Shown: positions 35,143 to 44,506 of the stretch, piece by piece | Position numbering within the stretch: position 1 is the first letter of the stretch | Layout of the letters: every line of letters begins with the position of its first letter | Assembly (NCBI GenBank): GCA_963755815.1 | Contig: CAVWLF010000003.1 | Coordinates: 62,001 to 126,000 of the forward strand | Source of the DNA: Palsa-506 sp963755815 | GTDB lineage: Bacteria > Actinomycetota > Actinomycetes > Streptosporangiales > Streptosporangiaceae | Length of the DNA: 64,000 nucleotides | Direction of reading: 5' to 3' | Position numbers and translations under genes: made by a program | The notes under the pieces: generated by a model | Told to the model about the DNA's origin: nothing | The model's input: the letters and a program-made list of their open reading frames with translations, nothing else | Databases searched by the model: none

Positions 35143-37260
35143 ATGCGAGCACGCCAGCCGGACCAGCAGGGCGTCATCCGCCGCGACGGTGTGCGGGTGA
35201 CCTATGACATCTACGGCGAAGAGAACGCTCCGACGGTCCTGCTGCTGCCGACCTGGTCGATCGTGCACGCCGGGCACTGGAAGTTCCAGGTTCCGGTGCT
35301 CGCCCGGCGGCACCGGGTCATCACCATGGACGGCCGGGGTAACGGCCGCTCCGGCCGGCCGACGGATCCGGCCGCCTACGCCGTCGGCGAGTACGTGGCC
35401 GATGCGGTGGCCGTCCTCGACGCGACCGGCACCGATCGCGCGGTCATCGCGGGGATGTCGCTGGGCGGCCCGCGGGCCGTCTCGCTGGCCGCCTCGCACC
35501 CGGACCGGGTGCTCGGCGCCGTCCTGGTCGCCCCGAGCATCGACTCGCTCAGCACCGAGCCGGAGCCAGCGCCCGAGGCCGAGAACGCGGGCAACCCATT
35601 CACCGACGAGCCGGGCGACGACGCCCAGGGATGGGCGCTGTACAACCAGCACGTCTGGCGGCGCGACTACCGGAAGTTCCTGGAATTCTTCTGGGGCACG
35701 GTCTTCCCGGAACCGCACTCCACCAAGCCGATCGAGGATGCCACCGGCTGGGCGCTGGAGACCGACCCGGAGGTGCTGATCGCGACCGTGCTGGCGCCGC
35801 CGTGGGCGCCATCACCGGCCGAGCTGGTGGCGCAGATCAAGGCCATCCGCTGCCCCGTGCTGCTGATTCACGGCACCGACGACGCCATCATTCCCTCGCA
35901 GCAAAGCGCGGAGATCGCCGACCTGACCGGCGGTGACCTGCTGCTCATCAACGGCGCCGGCCACTGCCCCCAGGTACGCGAGCCGGTCGTGGTCAACCGG
36001 GCGATGCTCGACTTCATCGACCGGGTCAGCCCGCCCGCCGAGCGCGCCGGGCGCCGCACGACCTGGACGCGCTCGCTGAACCGGCCGAGGAAGATTCTCT
36101 ACGTTTCCTCGCCAATCGGGCTTGGTCACGCCCGGCGAGACGTCGCCATCGCCCGCGAGCTGCGCAAGCTGGACGACCGCGTGCAGGTCGACTGGCTGGC
36201 CCAGCACCCGGTGACCAGGGTGCTGGCCGATAGCGGTGAGCGCGTGCACCCGGCATCGTCCTACCTGGCCAGCGAGTCCGCCCACATCGAGGATGAGGCT
36301 GGCGAGCACGACCTGCATGCGTTCCAGGCCGTGCGGCGGATGGACGAGATCCTGCTGGCCAATTTCTCGGTGCTGCAGGATGTCGTCGAATCGGGCGACT
36401 ACGACCTGATCATCGGCGACGAGTCGTGGGACCTGGACTACTTCTGGCATGAGAACCCCGAGCTCAAGCGGGCCGCCTATGTCTGGATGACCGACTTCGT
36501 CGGCTGGCTGCCCATGCCCGATGGCGGCGAGCACGAGGCCATGCTCGCGGCCGACTACAACGCGGAGATGATCGAGCACATCGCGCGCTTCAGGCGGGTC
36601 CGCGACCGGTCGATCTTCGTCGGCGACCCGGACGATATCGTTCCGGCCGCGTTCGGCCCGGGACTGCCCTCGATCCGGGCCTGGACCGAGGAGCACTACG
36701 ACTTCGCCGGATACGTCACTGGCTCCGGCCCGGCCGCGGCCGCTGCGGCCGGATCCGCGGGTGCGCCCACCGCCGTCGCCACCGTCGGCGGTTCCGGCGT
36801 CGGGGAGGCCCTGCTCAGAAAGGTGATCGAGGCGTTCCCGCTGGCCCGCAAGCAGATCGGCGACCTGCAGATGACCGCCGTGGCCGGGCCGCGGATCGAT
36901 CCGGCCGGGCTGCCCGTGCACGACGGGCTTGAGGTACGCGGCTACGTGCCCGATCTGCACCGCCACCTGGCGGCCGCCGACGTGGCGATCGTGCAGGGCG
37001 GGCTGACCACCACCATGGAGCTGGTCGCCGCCCGCAAGCCGTTCCTCTACTTCCCGCTGGCCAGCCATTTCGAGCAGCAGTACCACGTCCGGCACCGGCT
37101 TGAACGGTACCGGGCCGGTCGCCGGATGGATTACCGCCAGACGGACCCGGACCAGATCGCCGACGCGATCGTGGCCGAGATCTCCCGGCCGGTCGACTAC
37201 CTGCCGGTGGCCACGGACGGCGCGGCCCGGGCCGCCGCCCTCATCGTGGAGCTGCTCTGA
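35143..37260 (+). CDS. Alpha/beta hydrolase fused to a UDP-glycosyltransferase-like domain
   Basis: This 705-residue two-domain protein has an alpha/beta hydrolase in residues 1-295, with nucleophile Ser106 in AGMSLGG, acid Asp246/247 in HGTDDAIIPS and His274 in GAGHCPQ. From about residue 316 a GT-B-fold glycosyltransferase of the MGT/GT1-28 type begins at KILYVSSPIGLGHARRDVAIARELRKL. Its donor-binding half contains the conserved VRGYVPDLHRHLAAADVAIVQGGLTTTMELVAARKPFLYFPLASHFEQQYHVRHRL block in which the HCG-like motif is QGG and the E/Q pair is FEQQ. No membrane or signal segment is visible. A fusion suggests that the hydrolase releases or acylates what the transferase glycosylates, which is inference. 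ATG follows AGAGAGAAAGG. Confidence 0.88.
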   Translation: MRARQPDQQGVIRRDGVRVTYDIYGEENAPTVLLLPTWSIVHAGHWKFQVPVLARRHRVITMDGRGNGRSGRPTDPAAYAVGEYVADAVAVLDATGTDRAVIAGMSLGGPRAVSLAASHPDRVLGAVLVAPSIDSLSTEPEPAPEAENAGNPFTDEPGDDAQGWALYNQHVWRRDYRKFLEFFWGTVFPEPHSTKPIEDATGWALETDPEVLIATVLAPPWAPSPAELVAQIKAIRCPVLLIHGTDDAIIPSQQSAEIADLTGGDLLLINGAGHCPQVREPVVVNRAMLDFIDRVSPPAERAGRRTTWTRSLNRPRKILYVSSPIGLGHARRDVAIARELRKLDDRVQVDWLAQHPVTRVLADSGERVHPASSYLASESAHIEDEAGEHDLHAFQAVRRMDEILLANFSVLQDVVESGDYDLIIGDESWDLDYFWHENPELKRAAYVWMTDFVGWLPMPDGGEHEAMLAADYNAEMIEHIARFRRVRDRSIFVGDPDDIVPAAFGPGLPSIRAWTEEHYDFAGYVTGSGPAAAAAAGSAGAPTAVATVGGSGVGEALLRKVIEAFPLARKQIGDLQMTAVAGPRIDPAGLPVHDGLEVRGYVPDLHRHLAAADVAIVQGGLTTTMELVAARKPFLYFPLASHFEQQYHVRHRLERYRAGRRMDYRQTDPDQIADAIVAEISRPVDYLPVATDGAARAAALIVELL

Positions 37261-37294
37261 GCGCCGCCGAGCTGCCCTGACCGCGGCCAGGCAA

Positions 37295-38555
37295 TCAGAC
37301 GTCCCTGGCCAGCAGCTCGTCCCAGCGCTCGCGGCGGACCACCAGCCGGGCCCCGCCGCCGTCGGCGAAGACCACCGGGATCCGGCGGGCGCCGTTGTAA
37401 TTGTTCGACATGGTGTAGCAGTACGCCCCGGTCACCGGGACGACCAGCAGGTCACCGACCTGCGGATCGCGGAGCGCCACCCCCTCGCTGATGACGTCGC
37501 CCGACTCGCAGTGCCAGGCCGACCACGGTGACCTGCTCCCCGCCGCCGACCCGGCCGGCGATCGTGGCCTCGAACCGCTGGCCGACGAGCGCTACCTCCA
37601 GGTTGTCGCCCATGCCCCCGTCGACGGCGACGAATGTCGTCGGCCCCCGCTTGACCGTGGTGACCCGGTACACGGTGACGGCGCTGGGTGCCACCAGGCT
37701 GCGCCCGGGCTCGATCAGGATCCGGGCCCCGGCCGGCAGGTGCTCCCGGGCCGCCCCGATCAGGGTGTCGAGGTAATCAGCCAGGGTGGGCGGGTGATCG
37801 GAATAGGTGTACCGGCAGCCCAGGCCGCCGCCGAGGTCGTAGACGGGGTAATCGCCGAGCGCCGCCAGCGGCGCGACCGCGGCGGCCAGCTCCTCCGCAC
37901 GCAGGATCTGGGATCCGACGTGCGTGTGCAGGCCGTCCATGCGCAGCCGGCCGGCCAGCTCGATCCGGGCGATGGCCTGCCTGGCCACCGCCGGCGCCAG
38001 CCCGAACTTCGAGCCCGCATGCCCGGTCGCATACGCCGGGTAGGTCGAGCTCTCCACGCCCGGGATCACCCGGACCAGGCAGCCCTGCACCCGGCCGGCC
38101 GGCACCGCGGCCTCCAGTCGGCTGATGTCGTCGAAGTTGTCGACGACCACGGTGCCCACCCCGGAGCTGACGGCCAGCTCGATCTCCTCGGTGGTCTTGG
38201 CGTTGCCGTGCATGATCAGGGTGGCCGGATCGGCGTCGGCCGCGAGCGCGGTGACGATCTCCCCGCCGCCGGCCACGTCCAGCCACAGCCCCTCGGACAC
38301 CATCAGCCGCTGCGCGGCCGTGCAGGGGAACGCCTTGGACGCGAAGGCCACCTGGGAATCCGGCCACCGGGCGGCCAGCTGCTGCCGGTAGTCACGGGCC
38401 TGCTGCCGCACCGCGCCCTCGTCCACCACCAGCGTCGGCGTGCCGTGCTCGGCGGCCAGCTCATCCAGCCGGCACCCGCCCACCCGCAGCATGCCGTCGC
38501 CGTCCTGCGAGGTGCCGGCCGGGAACAGGCTGAGCAGGTCAGCCGCCGCGGTCAT
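37295..38555 (-). CDS. lysA: Diaminopimelate decarboxylase, frameshifted
   Basis: This PLP-dependent alanine-racemase-fold enzyme makes L-lysine from meso-diaminopimelate. Lys74 in AFASKAFPC binds PLP; GGGEIVTAL, HTHVGSQI, YDLGGGLGCRY and EPGRSLVAPSA (phosphate-binding glycine loops and substrate site) are intact. One extra base at about 37513-37514 breaks the frame after VTVVGL. The C-terminal part, containing the active-site cysteine motif HCESGD and GAYCYTMSNNYNGARRP-like residues, is in another frame, ending at 37295. Restored, the protein is about 420 residues, normal size. The ATG overlaps the stop of the DNA ligase gene (ATGA). Because lysA is normally essential for lysine synthesis and every motif is kept, a base error is likelier than decay. 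Confidence 0.9.
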
Positions 38556-39625
38556 GCCGGCGACCCGAGGACGTCGGCGAGGTTAAAGCTCACCGGCTCC
38601 TCCAGCTGGGCGAAGCCGCAGGACCGCGGCTCGCGGTCCGGGCGCCATCGGGCGAACTGGGCGGTGTGCCGGAAGCGGGTGCCCTCCATGTGCTCGTAGC
38701 GGACCTCGACCACCCGTTCCGGGCGCAGCGGGATGAACGAGAGGTCCTTGCCGGCGTTCCAGCGGCTGGTCTCCGCCTCGCGGGGGCCGCGGACGCCGGC
38801 TTCCTTCTTGGCCCAGCTCCACGGGTGATCATCGAAGCTGGTGACCAGCGGCTGCAGCTCGGTGAAGAGCTCGCGTCGCCGGGCCATCCCGAATGCCCCG
38901 ATAACGCCCACGCTGGCGAGCTGGCCAGCATCGTTGTAGAGGCCGAGCAGCAGTGACCCGACCGCGTCCGGCCCGCTCTTGTGCAGCCGGTAGCCGGCCA
39001 CCACGCAGTCGGCCGTCCGCTCGTGCTTCACCTTGAACATGACCCGCTTGTCCTGCTGGTAGGACTCGTCCAGTGGCTTGGCGATCACCCCGTCCAGCCC
39101 GGCCCCCTCGAACTGCCGGAACCATTGCCCGGCCAGCTCGATGTCGGTGGTCACCGGGGTGAGGTGGATCGGCGGCCGGGCGCCGGCCAGCACCTCCGCC
39201 AGGGCCGCCCGGCGCTCCGTGAACGGGCGGGCGGTGTAGTCGACGTCACCCGCCGCGAGCAGGTCGAAGGCGACAAACAAGGCCGGCGTCTGCTCGGCCA
39301 GCAGCCGGACCCGGCTGTCGGCCGGGTGCACGCGCTGCAGCAGCGCCTCAAAGTCAAGCCGCCGTCCGTCGGAGCTGGGGATGATGATCTCTCCGTCGAT
39401 CACGCACCGATCGGGCAGGTTGGCCAGGACGGCCGCCACGACCTCGGGGAAATACCGGGTCATCGGCCGCTCGTTGCGGCTGCCGATCTCGACTTCGCCG
39501 CCGTCCCTGAAGATGACCGACCGGAAGCCGTCCCACTTCGGCTCGTAGCTGAGCGGGCCCCGGGGAATCTCCTTGACCGCCTTGGCGAGCATCGGCGCCA
39601 CCGGCGGCATGACAGGTAGGTGCAT
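38552..39625 (-). CDS. ATP-dependent DNA ligase (LigC-like)
   Basis: This 357-residue minimal two-domain DNA ligase has adenylated lysine Lys30 in EPKWDGF (motif I, KxDG), motif III FVAFDLLAA, motif IV DGVIAKPLD and motif V VMFKVKHERTADCVV, followed by the OB-fold half with RPERVVEVRYEHMEGTRFRHTAQFARWRPDREP. Size and motifs match the LigC class of actinobacteria, implicated in short-patch base-excision repair and not in replication. ATG at 39625 begins the fold; the longer frame upstream is not ligase-like. No Ku or LigD gene is near. Its TGA overlaps the lysA start, an unusual operon partner. Confidence 0.92.
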   Translation of the reverse strand: MHLPVMPPVAPMLAKAVKEIPRGPLSYEPKWDGFRSVIFRDGGEVEIGSRNERPMTRYFPEVVAAVLANLPDRCVIDGEIIIPSSDGRRLDFEALLQRVHPADSRVRLLAEQTPALFVAFDLLAAGDVDYTARPFTERRAALAEVLAGARPPIHLTPVTTDIELAGQWFRQFEGAGLDGVIAKPLDESYQQDKRVMFKVKHERTADCVVAGYRLHKSGPDAVGSLLLGLYNDAGQLASVGVIGAFGMARRRELFTELQPLVTSFDDHPWSWAKKEAGVRGPREAETSRWNAGKDLSFIPLRPERVVEVRYEHMEGTRFRHTAQFARWRPDREPRSCGFAQLEEPVSFNLADVLGSPA

Positions 39626-39701
39626 GACCCCATGCTGGCAGGCCGGCCCGGCCGCCGTCGCGCGAGCCCCCGCGAAACAGCTCGCCGGCCCGCGGCCGCG
39701 A

Positions 39702-41627
39702 TCACCCGGCGAGCGGCCCGTCCGGCCAGCAGATGACCTCCGGCGGCGGCTCCGCGGCGTGCAGCGCCGCGACCAGTCCGGCCCGCCGTCGCAGCACGGC
39801 ACGCTGGTTCACGTAGCCCTTGTCCGTGATCTCCCCGTCGGCCAGCGACGGCGGCTCGGCCAGCAGCAGGAGCCGCCGGATCCGCTGCGACGTGCCGGTG
39901 CGGCGCGCGTTATAGCGGTCCAGCGATCCGGCCGCGGCGGCCCGGACGGCCGGATCGGCGGCCAGCGCGGCGGGGCCGGCCGCCGGGACGCCGGCGCTGA
40001 CGCCCGCGACCTGCGCGGCCCGCTGCGGGCTGAGCCAGCCAAGCGCGCCGATGAAGCCGGCGTCCTGGCCGGTCAGCACGGCGTCCTGCAGCAGGCCGCC
40101 GCTCGCCGAGAGCAGCGCCGGGCGGAGCGTGCCGACCCGCACCCAGGTACCGGTGGCCAGCTTGAAGTCCTCCGCGATCCGGCCGTCGAAGCGCAGTCCC
40201 GCGTTCGGGTCATCCCCGTCGACCATCGTCACGGCGTCGCCGGTCCGGTAGAAGCCGCCGGAGTCGAACGCGGCCTCGGTCAGGTCCGGGCGGCCCGCGT
40301 AACCCGGGGTCACATTCGGTCCCCTGACCCGGATCTCCAGCCGGTCGCCGGCCGGCGCGAGCTTGATCTCGACGCCGGGCAGCGGCACGCCGATGCAGTC
40401 GGCGCTCCCGGCCGCGAAATGCGCGGCGGTGGCGGCCGGCGCGGTCTCGGTGCAGCCCCACGACGTCGTCATCGGCGCCGCCGAGCCGACCGACGCGGCG
40501 AGTTCCCCGATCGTGTCCCAGAGCCGCTGCGGCAGCGCCGCCCCGGCGAAGAACACCAGCCGCAGCCGGGCGAAGAACGCCGCGGCGAGATCACGGTCGC
40601 GCTCCAGGAACGGCAGCAGCGCGGCGTAGCCCGCCGGGACGTTGTAGTACACCGTCGGGCTCACGTCAGCGAGATTGCGCACGGTCCGCTCGATCAGGCC
40701 GGGGGCCAGGCCGTCGTCGATCCACAGCGTGCCCGCGTTCGCGATGACCTGGTTGACGTTGTGATTCCCGCCGAAGGTATGACTCCACGGCAGCCAGTCC
40801 AGCAGCACCGGCGGTTCCTGCCCCAGGAACGGCCACGCCTGCCGGATCATCTGCTGATTGGCGCACATCATCCGGTGCGTGTTGAGCACGCCCTTCGGGC
40901 GGCCCGTTGATCCCGAGGTGAAGAGGATCTTGGCCACCGTGCCGGGACCGACCGCGGCGGCGCGTTCGGCGACCTGGCTGGTCACCGGGGTGCCGGCCAG
41001 GTCGCCGAACGCCATCCCGCGGCGGTCGCCGGCCCGCCCGGACATGGTGATGACCGCGGCGCCGGCACGGCCGGCCCTGGCTCCGCCCGCCCCTGGGCCG
41101 GCCGCGGCCTGCAGCGCGGCGGCGTACGCGTCGCCGTCGTCGGCGAAGACGACGGCGGGGCCGGTCAGGTCCGTCATCGCCCGCAGCACCGCGTGGTCAC
41201 TGGCCAGCAGCGAGTAGGCGGTACTGACCGGCACCGCGGGCACGCCGATGGTGTAGCAGGCCAGCGTCAGCAGCAGGTGCTCGGCCGAGTTACCTGACAA
41301 GATCATCACCGGGGCCGCGGCGGCGCAGCCGCGATCGAGCAGTCCCTGGGCCAGCCCGTCGACCCGGCTCCGCGCCTCCTGGTAGGTCACCTTCCGCCAG
41401 CCGTCCGCGTCCCGCTGCGCGACCAGCACCCGGTCCGGATGCGCATCGGCGGCGGCCCGGAACAGCCCGGCCATGCTGGTTCCGTAGGGCTGCAGCGGCA
41501 TCCCCGAGCGCAGCACCAGCGATCCGTCCGCGAGCCGCTCGGCCGTCGTGACCGGCGCGGCGAACACCGCGGTACCGGGCGCGGGCCGGGGTACGGGCTC
41601 AGTGCCGGGGTCGCTTCGGTGCGTCAT
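39702..41627 (-). CDS. AMP-forming acyl-CoA synthetase, feruloyl-CoA synthetase-like
   Basis: This 641-residue ANL-superfamily enzyme activates a carboxylic acid with ATP and joins it to CoA. Motifs: the ATP loop ILFTSGSTGRPKGV (234-247), SWGCTETAP, YRTGDAV and RFDGRIAEDFKLATGTWV (the hinge and A8 region). The N-terminal segment DGSLVLRSGMPLQPYG and DWLPWSHTFGGNHNVNQV are typical of bacterial feruloyl-CoA synthetases (Fcs) of lignin-phenolic degradation rather than fatty-acid ligases. No enoyl-CoA hydratase/aldolase gene accompanies it here, so its pathway role is not settled. ATG after CGGAGG seven bases upstream. The C-terminal catalytic lysine lies in ITDKGYVNQR. Confidence 0.85.
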   Translation of the reverse strand: MTHRSDPGTEPVPRPAPGTAVFAAPVTTAERLADGSLVLRSGMPLQPYGTSMAGLFRAAADAHPDRVLVAQRDADGWRKVTYQEARSRVDGLAQGLLDRGCAAAAPVMILSGNSAEHLLLTLACYTIGVPAVPVSTAYSLLASDHAVLRAMTDLTGPAVVFADDGDAYAAALQAAAGPGAGGARAGRAGAAVITMSGRAGDRRGMAFGDLAGTPVTSQVAERAAAVGPGTVAKILFTSGSTGRPKGVLNTHRMMCANQQMIRQAWPFLGQEPPVLLDWLPWSHTFGGNHNVNQVIANAGTLWIDDGLAPGLIERTVRNLADVSPTVYYNVPAGYAALLPFLERDRDLAAAFFARLRLVFFAGAALPQRLWDTIGELAASVGSAAPMTTSWGCTETAPAATAAHFAAGSADCIGVPLPGVEIKLAPAGDRLEIRVRGPNVTPGYAGRPDLTEAAFDSGGFYRTGDAVTMVDGDDPNAGLRFDGRIAEDFKLATGTWVRVGTLRPALLSASGGLLQDAVLTGQDAGFIGALGWLSPQRAAQVAGVSAGVPAAGPAALAADPAVRAAAAGSLDRYNARRTGTSQRIRRLLLLAEPPSLADGEITDKGYVNQRAVLRRRAGLVAALHAAEPPPEVICWPDGPLAG

Positions 41628-41692
41628 GCCGCCACCTCCGGGACCACAGTAAGGTCAGCCGGCCCCCGCGGGCGGCCGCGGTGATCAGCCGG

Positions 41693-42196
41693 TCAGGACA
41701 GCGGCGGCCGGATATCCGCGTGCCCGGGAAGATCTACCGGAATGTCCAGGGCGTGACGCAGCCGGGCCACTACGCTGCGGCCCGCCAGGCGGCTCTGCCA
41801 GGAGGGCCGGTCGAAGACGAGGAACAGCACCCGGTCATAGTCACCTCGCGCGACTTCCCGGCGCACGGCCTGGTACGCGTCTCCCGGCTCGATGTCACCA
41901 GTGGCCCGCAGCCCGAGCCCGCGCAGGTGCATCAGGGCCCGGTCCAGGCGCTGGCGGGCGCTGTCGGACGGGTTGTAGCTTCCGGACGGCCCGCTCCCGC
42001 CCGACCCCGCGCGGGCGCCGACGGCACGGCCCAGCGGCATCCAGAACAGCGACGTGCGGGGACTGTTGACCAGGGCCATCACTCGCACCTCGATCGCCGC
42101 CGGGCTATTCGCGGCGACCAGGGCTTCGAGCAGGCCCCAGTCGCTGCGCTCGTCGGCGCCCATCAGCTCACCGCCGATAACCGCGAGAAACCGCAT
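41693..42196 (-). CDS. Conserved hypothetical protein, possible UspA-like fold
   Basis: This is a 167-residue protein with no family I can name securely. The first strand-like segment FLAVIGGEL, then IEVRVMALVNSPRTSLFWMPLG, a spacer, and RLDRALMHLRGLGLRATGDIEPGDAYQAVRREVARGDYDRVLFLVFDRPSWQ alternate strands and helices in a Rossmann-like or universal-stress-protein-like order. The GDYDRVLF and RSVVARLRHALDIPVDLPG end fits the UspA fold, but its ATP-binding G-2x-G-9x-G-S/T motif is absent. It follows the Fcs-like gene's start region in the same direction, 65 bp upstream of it, and is divergent from the flavoenzyme gene. Confidence 0.6.
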   Translation of the reverse strand: MRFLAVIGGELMGADERSDWGLLEALVAANSPAAIEVRVMALVNSPRTSLFWMPLGRAVGARAGSGGSGPSGSYNPSDSARQRLDRALMHLRGLGLRATGDIEPGDAYQAVRREVARGDYDRVLFLVFDRPSWQSRLAGRSVVARLRHALDIPVDLPGHADIRPPLS

Positions 42197-42275
42197 TACC
42201 CCAGGCTAGCCCGGAGCGATGGGACTGGCGATAAGCGGAACGATAACGTGCGGCGCGAACTGGCAGGATGACGGA

Positions 42276-44357
42276 ATGGACCCACGGCACGCGATCTTGT
42301 TCGAGCCGGTCAGGATCGGGCCGAAGACGCTGCCCAACCGCTTCTACCAGGTGCCGCACGCGTCCGGATTCGGCAGTCACCAGCCCAGGACCCAGGCCGC
42401 GTTCCGCGCGATCAAGGCCGAGGGCGGCTGGGGCGGGGTGTGCGTGGAGTACGCGCCGGTGTCCCGTGACTCCGACGAGGTACCCGCGGTCGCCGCCGAC
42501 ATCTGGGACGACGCCGATGCGGCCGCGCTGGCGCTGACCGCCGACGCGGTGCACGCCCACGGAGCGCTGGCCGGCCTGGAGTTGTTCCACGGCGGCGGGC
42601 TCAGCGTCAACGGGGCGTCCCGGCTGGCCCGGCTGGCGCCGACCCAGCGGGCGTCCGAGGTCCAGTTCGGGTCCCTGGCCAAGGAAATGACGGCCGCCGA
42701 TATCACCCGGGTCCAGCGGGACTGGGCGCAGGCCGCCCGGCGCGCGGCCGGCGCCGGCTTCGACATCGTCTACGTCTACGGCGCGCACGGGTACCTGGTG
42801 ACCCAGTTCCTGTCGCCCGCCACCAACCGGCGGACCGACGGCTACGGCGGCACCCTGGCCGGCCGGGCCAGGTTCTGGCTGGAGACGCTGGCGGCGGTGC
42901 GCGCGGCGGTCGGCGCGGACTGCGCGGTGGCCACCCGCATCGCCGTGCACGGCGCCGACGGGCTGCCCGGCATCGAGGTGGACGAGATGCTCGAGCTGGT
43001 GGCGATGGCGGACCACCTGGTCGATCTGTGGGACGTCAACGTCGGCTCCTGGCCGGAAGACTCAGGTACCTCCCGCTACTACCCGGAGGGCAGCCAGCGG
43101 CCGTGGACTCATCGGGTCCGCGAGGCCACCTCGAAGCCGATCGTCGCCGTCGGCCGCTACTCCAGCCCGGACCTGATGGCCGACGCCGTCAGGTCCGGCG
43201 CGGTTGACCTGATCGGCGCGGCCCGGCAGGCGATCGCCGACCCGTTCCTGCCCCGCAAGATCGCCGATGGGCGGCTCGACGAGATCCGCGAGTGCACCGG
43301 CTCCAACGTCTGCATCCTGCGCGAAGAGGCATTCCGTCACGTCGGCTGCGTGCAGAACGCGACGGCGGGGGAGGAATACCGCCGCGGCTGGCACCCCGAG
43401 GTCTTCGCCCCGGCGGCCAGCGCCGGGGAGCCCGTGCTGGTCGTGGGAGCGGGCCCGGCGGGCCTGGAATGCGCGATCGTGCTGGGCAAGCGCGGCTTCA
43501 CGGCCGTCCACCTGGTCGAGGCGGAGGCCGAGATCGGCGGCCGGCTGCGCTGGACCCGGCGGCTCCCGACGCTCGGCGACTGGGGCCGGATCGTCGACTG
43601 GCGGGCGATCCAGCTGGACAAGCTGCCGGGCGTCACGGTCATCACCGGGCACCGGATGACGGCGGCGGAGATTCTCGGCTACGGAGCCAGCCTGGTGGTG
43701 ATCGCCACCGGGTCGGCGTGGCGCGGCGACGGCGTGCAGCCGGGCAACCAGGACCGGATCTCCGGCGCCGACCCTGGCCTGCCATACGTGCTGACGCCCG
43801 AGCAGGTCGCGGCGGGGAAGCGGCCGCCTGGCCGCAGCGTGATCGTTTACGACACCGACGGCTATTACGTCGCGCCGGGGATGGCCGAACTGCTGGCCGG
43901 CGAGGGTTTCAGCGTGCGCGTGGTGACCACGTTCCCGGTGCTGTCGCCGGTCTCCGACGAGACCCTGGAGGGCGGGATGCTCCGCGCCAGCCTGCATCGC
44001 CGCGGTATCCGCGTCCTGCGCGGCGTCACGATCACCGGCATCGGCGCCGGGTCAGTGCGCGGTCAGGACGAGCACGGCGACCCGTGGTCGGCCGGCTGCG
44101 ACGGGATCGTGCTGGTCACGCAGCAGGCGTCGGATGACCGGCTGTACCGGGAACTGACCCGGGACCGCGCCGCCCTGGACCGGGCGCAGATCCGCGCCGT
44201 GTACCTGATCGGTGACGCGGCGGCACCCCGGATGATCTCGGAAGCGGTCTTCGACGGGCACCGCCTGGCCCGCGAGATCGACCGGCCGGATGCGGCCGTC
44301 CCGGCCCCCTTCCGGCGCGAATTCACGGACCTCCGGGCGGGCGGCCAGCGGACATGA
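42276..44357 (+). CDS. Trimethylamine-dehydrogenase-like FMN/FeS/FAD oxidoreductase with altered cofactor ligands
   Basis: This 693-residue protein is collinear with trimethylamine dehydrogenase (about 730): an FMN-binding TIM barrel (1-330), an iron-sulfur linker and an FAD/ADP-binding half starting at VLVVGAGPAGLE. Close identity is visible (NRFYQVPHASGFGS, DIVYVYGAHGYL, NATAGEEYRRGWHPE). Yet the cysteine that covalently holds FMN (position 30 in the known enzyme) is Ala29, one of the four 4Fe-4S cysteines is Ser343 (C340, S343, C346, C358) and the third substrate-cage aromatic is missing, although Tyr59 and Trp252 remain. It therefore probably acts on another substrate and may have a damaged or serine-ligated cluster. 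ATG at 42276 starts the fold exactly; an upstream start exists but adds non-homologous residues. Confidence 0.88.
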   Translation: MDPRHAILFEPVRIGPKTLPNRFYQVPHASGFGSHQPRTQAAFRAIKAEGGWGGVCVEYAPVSRDSDEVPAVAADIWDDADAAALALTADAVHAHGALAGLELFHGGGLSVNGASRLARLAPTQRASEVQFGSLAKEMTAADITRVQRDWAQAARRAAGAGFDIVYVYGAHGYLVTQFLSPATNRRTDGYGGTLAGRARFWLETLAAVRAAVGADCAVATRIAVHGADGLPGIEVDEMLELVAMADHLVDLWDVNVGSWPEDSGTSRYYPEGSQRPWTHRVREATSKPIVAVGRYSSPDLMADAVRSGAVDLIGAARQAIADPFLPRKIADGRLDEIRECTGSNVCILREEAFRHVGCVQNATAGEEYRRGWHPEVFAPAASAGEPVLVVGAGPAGLECAIVLGKRGFTAVHLVEAEAEIGGRLRWTRRLPTLGDWGRIVDWRAIQLDKLPGVTVITGHRMTAAEILGYGASLVVIATGSAWRGDGVQPGNQDRISGADPGLPYVLTPEQVAAGKRPPGRSVIVYDTDGYYVAPGMAELLAGEGFSVRVVTTFPVLSPVSDETLEGGMLRASLHRRGIRVLRGVTITGIGAGSVRGQDEHGDPWSAGCDGIVLVTQQASDDRLYRELTRDRAALDRAQIRAVYLIGDAAAPRMISEAVFDGHRLAREIDRPDAAVPAPFRREFTDLRAGGQRT

Positions 44358-44434
44358 GCGACGGCCATGGCCCCTTCCGGCGCGAATTCACGGACCCCCG
44401 CAGGTACCGGCCACCGGCAGGAGCGACAGCCATT
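44306..44434. repeat. Imperfect tandem duplication of about 65 bp
   Basis: CCCCTTCCGGCGCGAATTCA and the next six bases occur identically at 44306-44331 and 44371-44396. The following 39 bases are also alike but diverged, ending GAGCGACGGCCAT and GAGCGACAGCCAT. Copy one contains the stop codon of the flavoenzyme gene, copy two lies beyond it and is followed by a run of six T. Confidence 0.75.
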
Positions 44435-44506
44435 TTTTAGAACGGATGCTGCGGGCTGACTGCCGCCGCCCGGGCCACGCCAGCAACGAGCCGATCGGAG
44501 CCGCCC

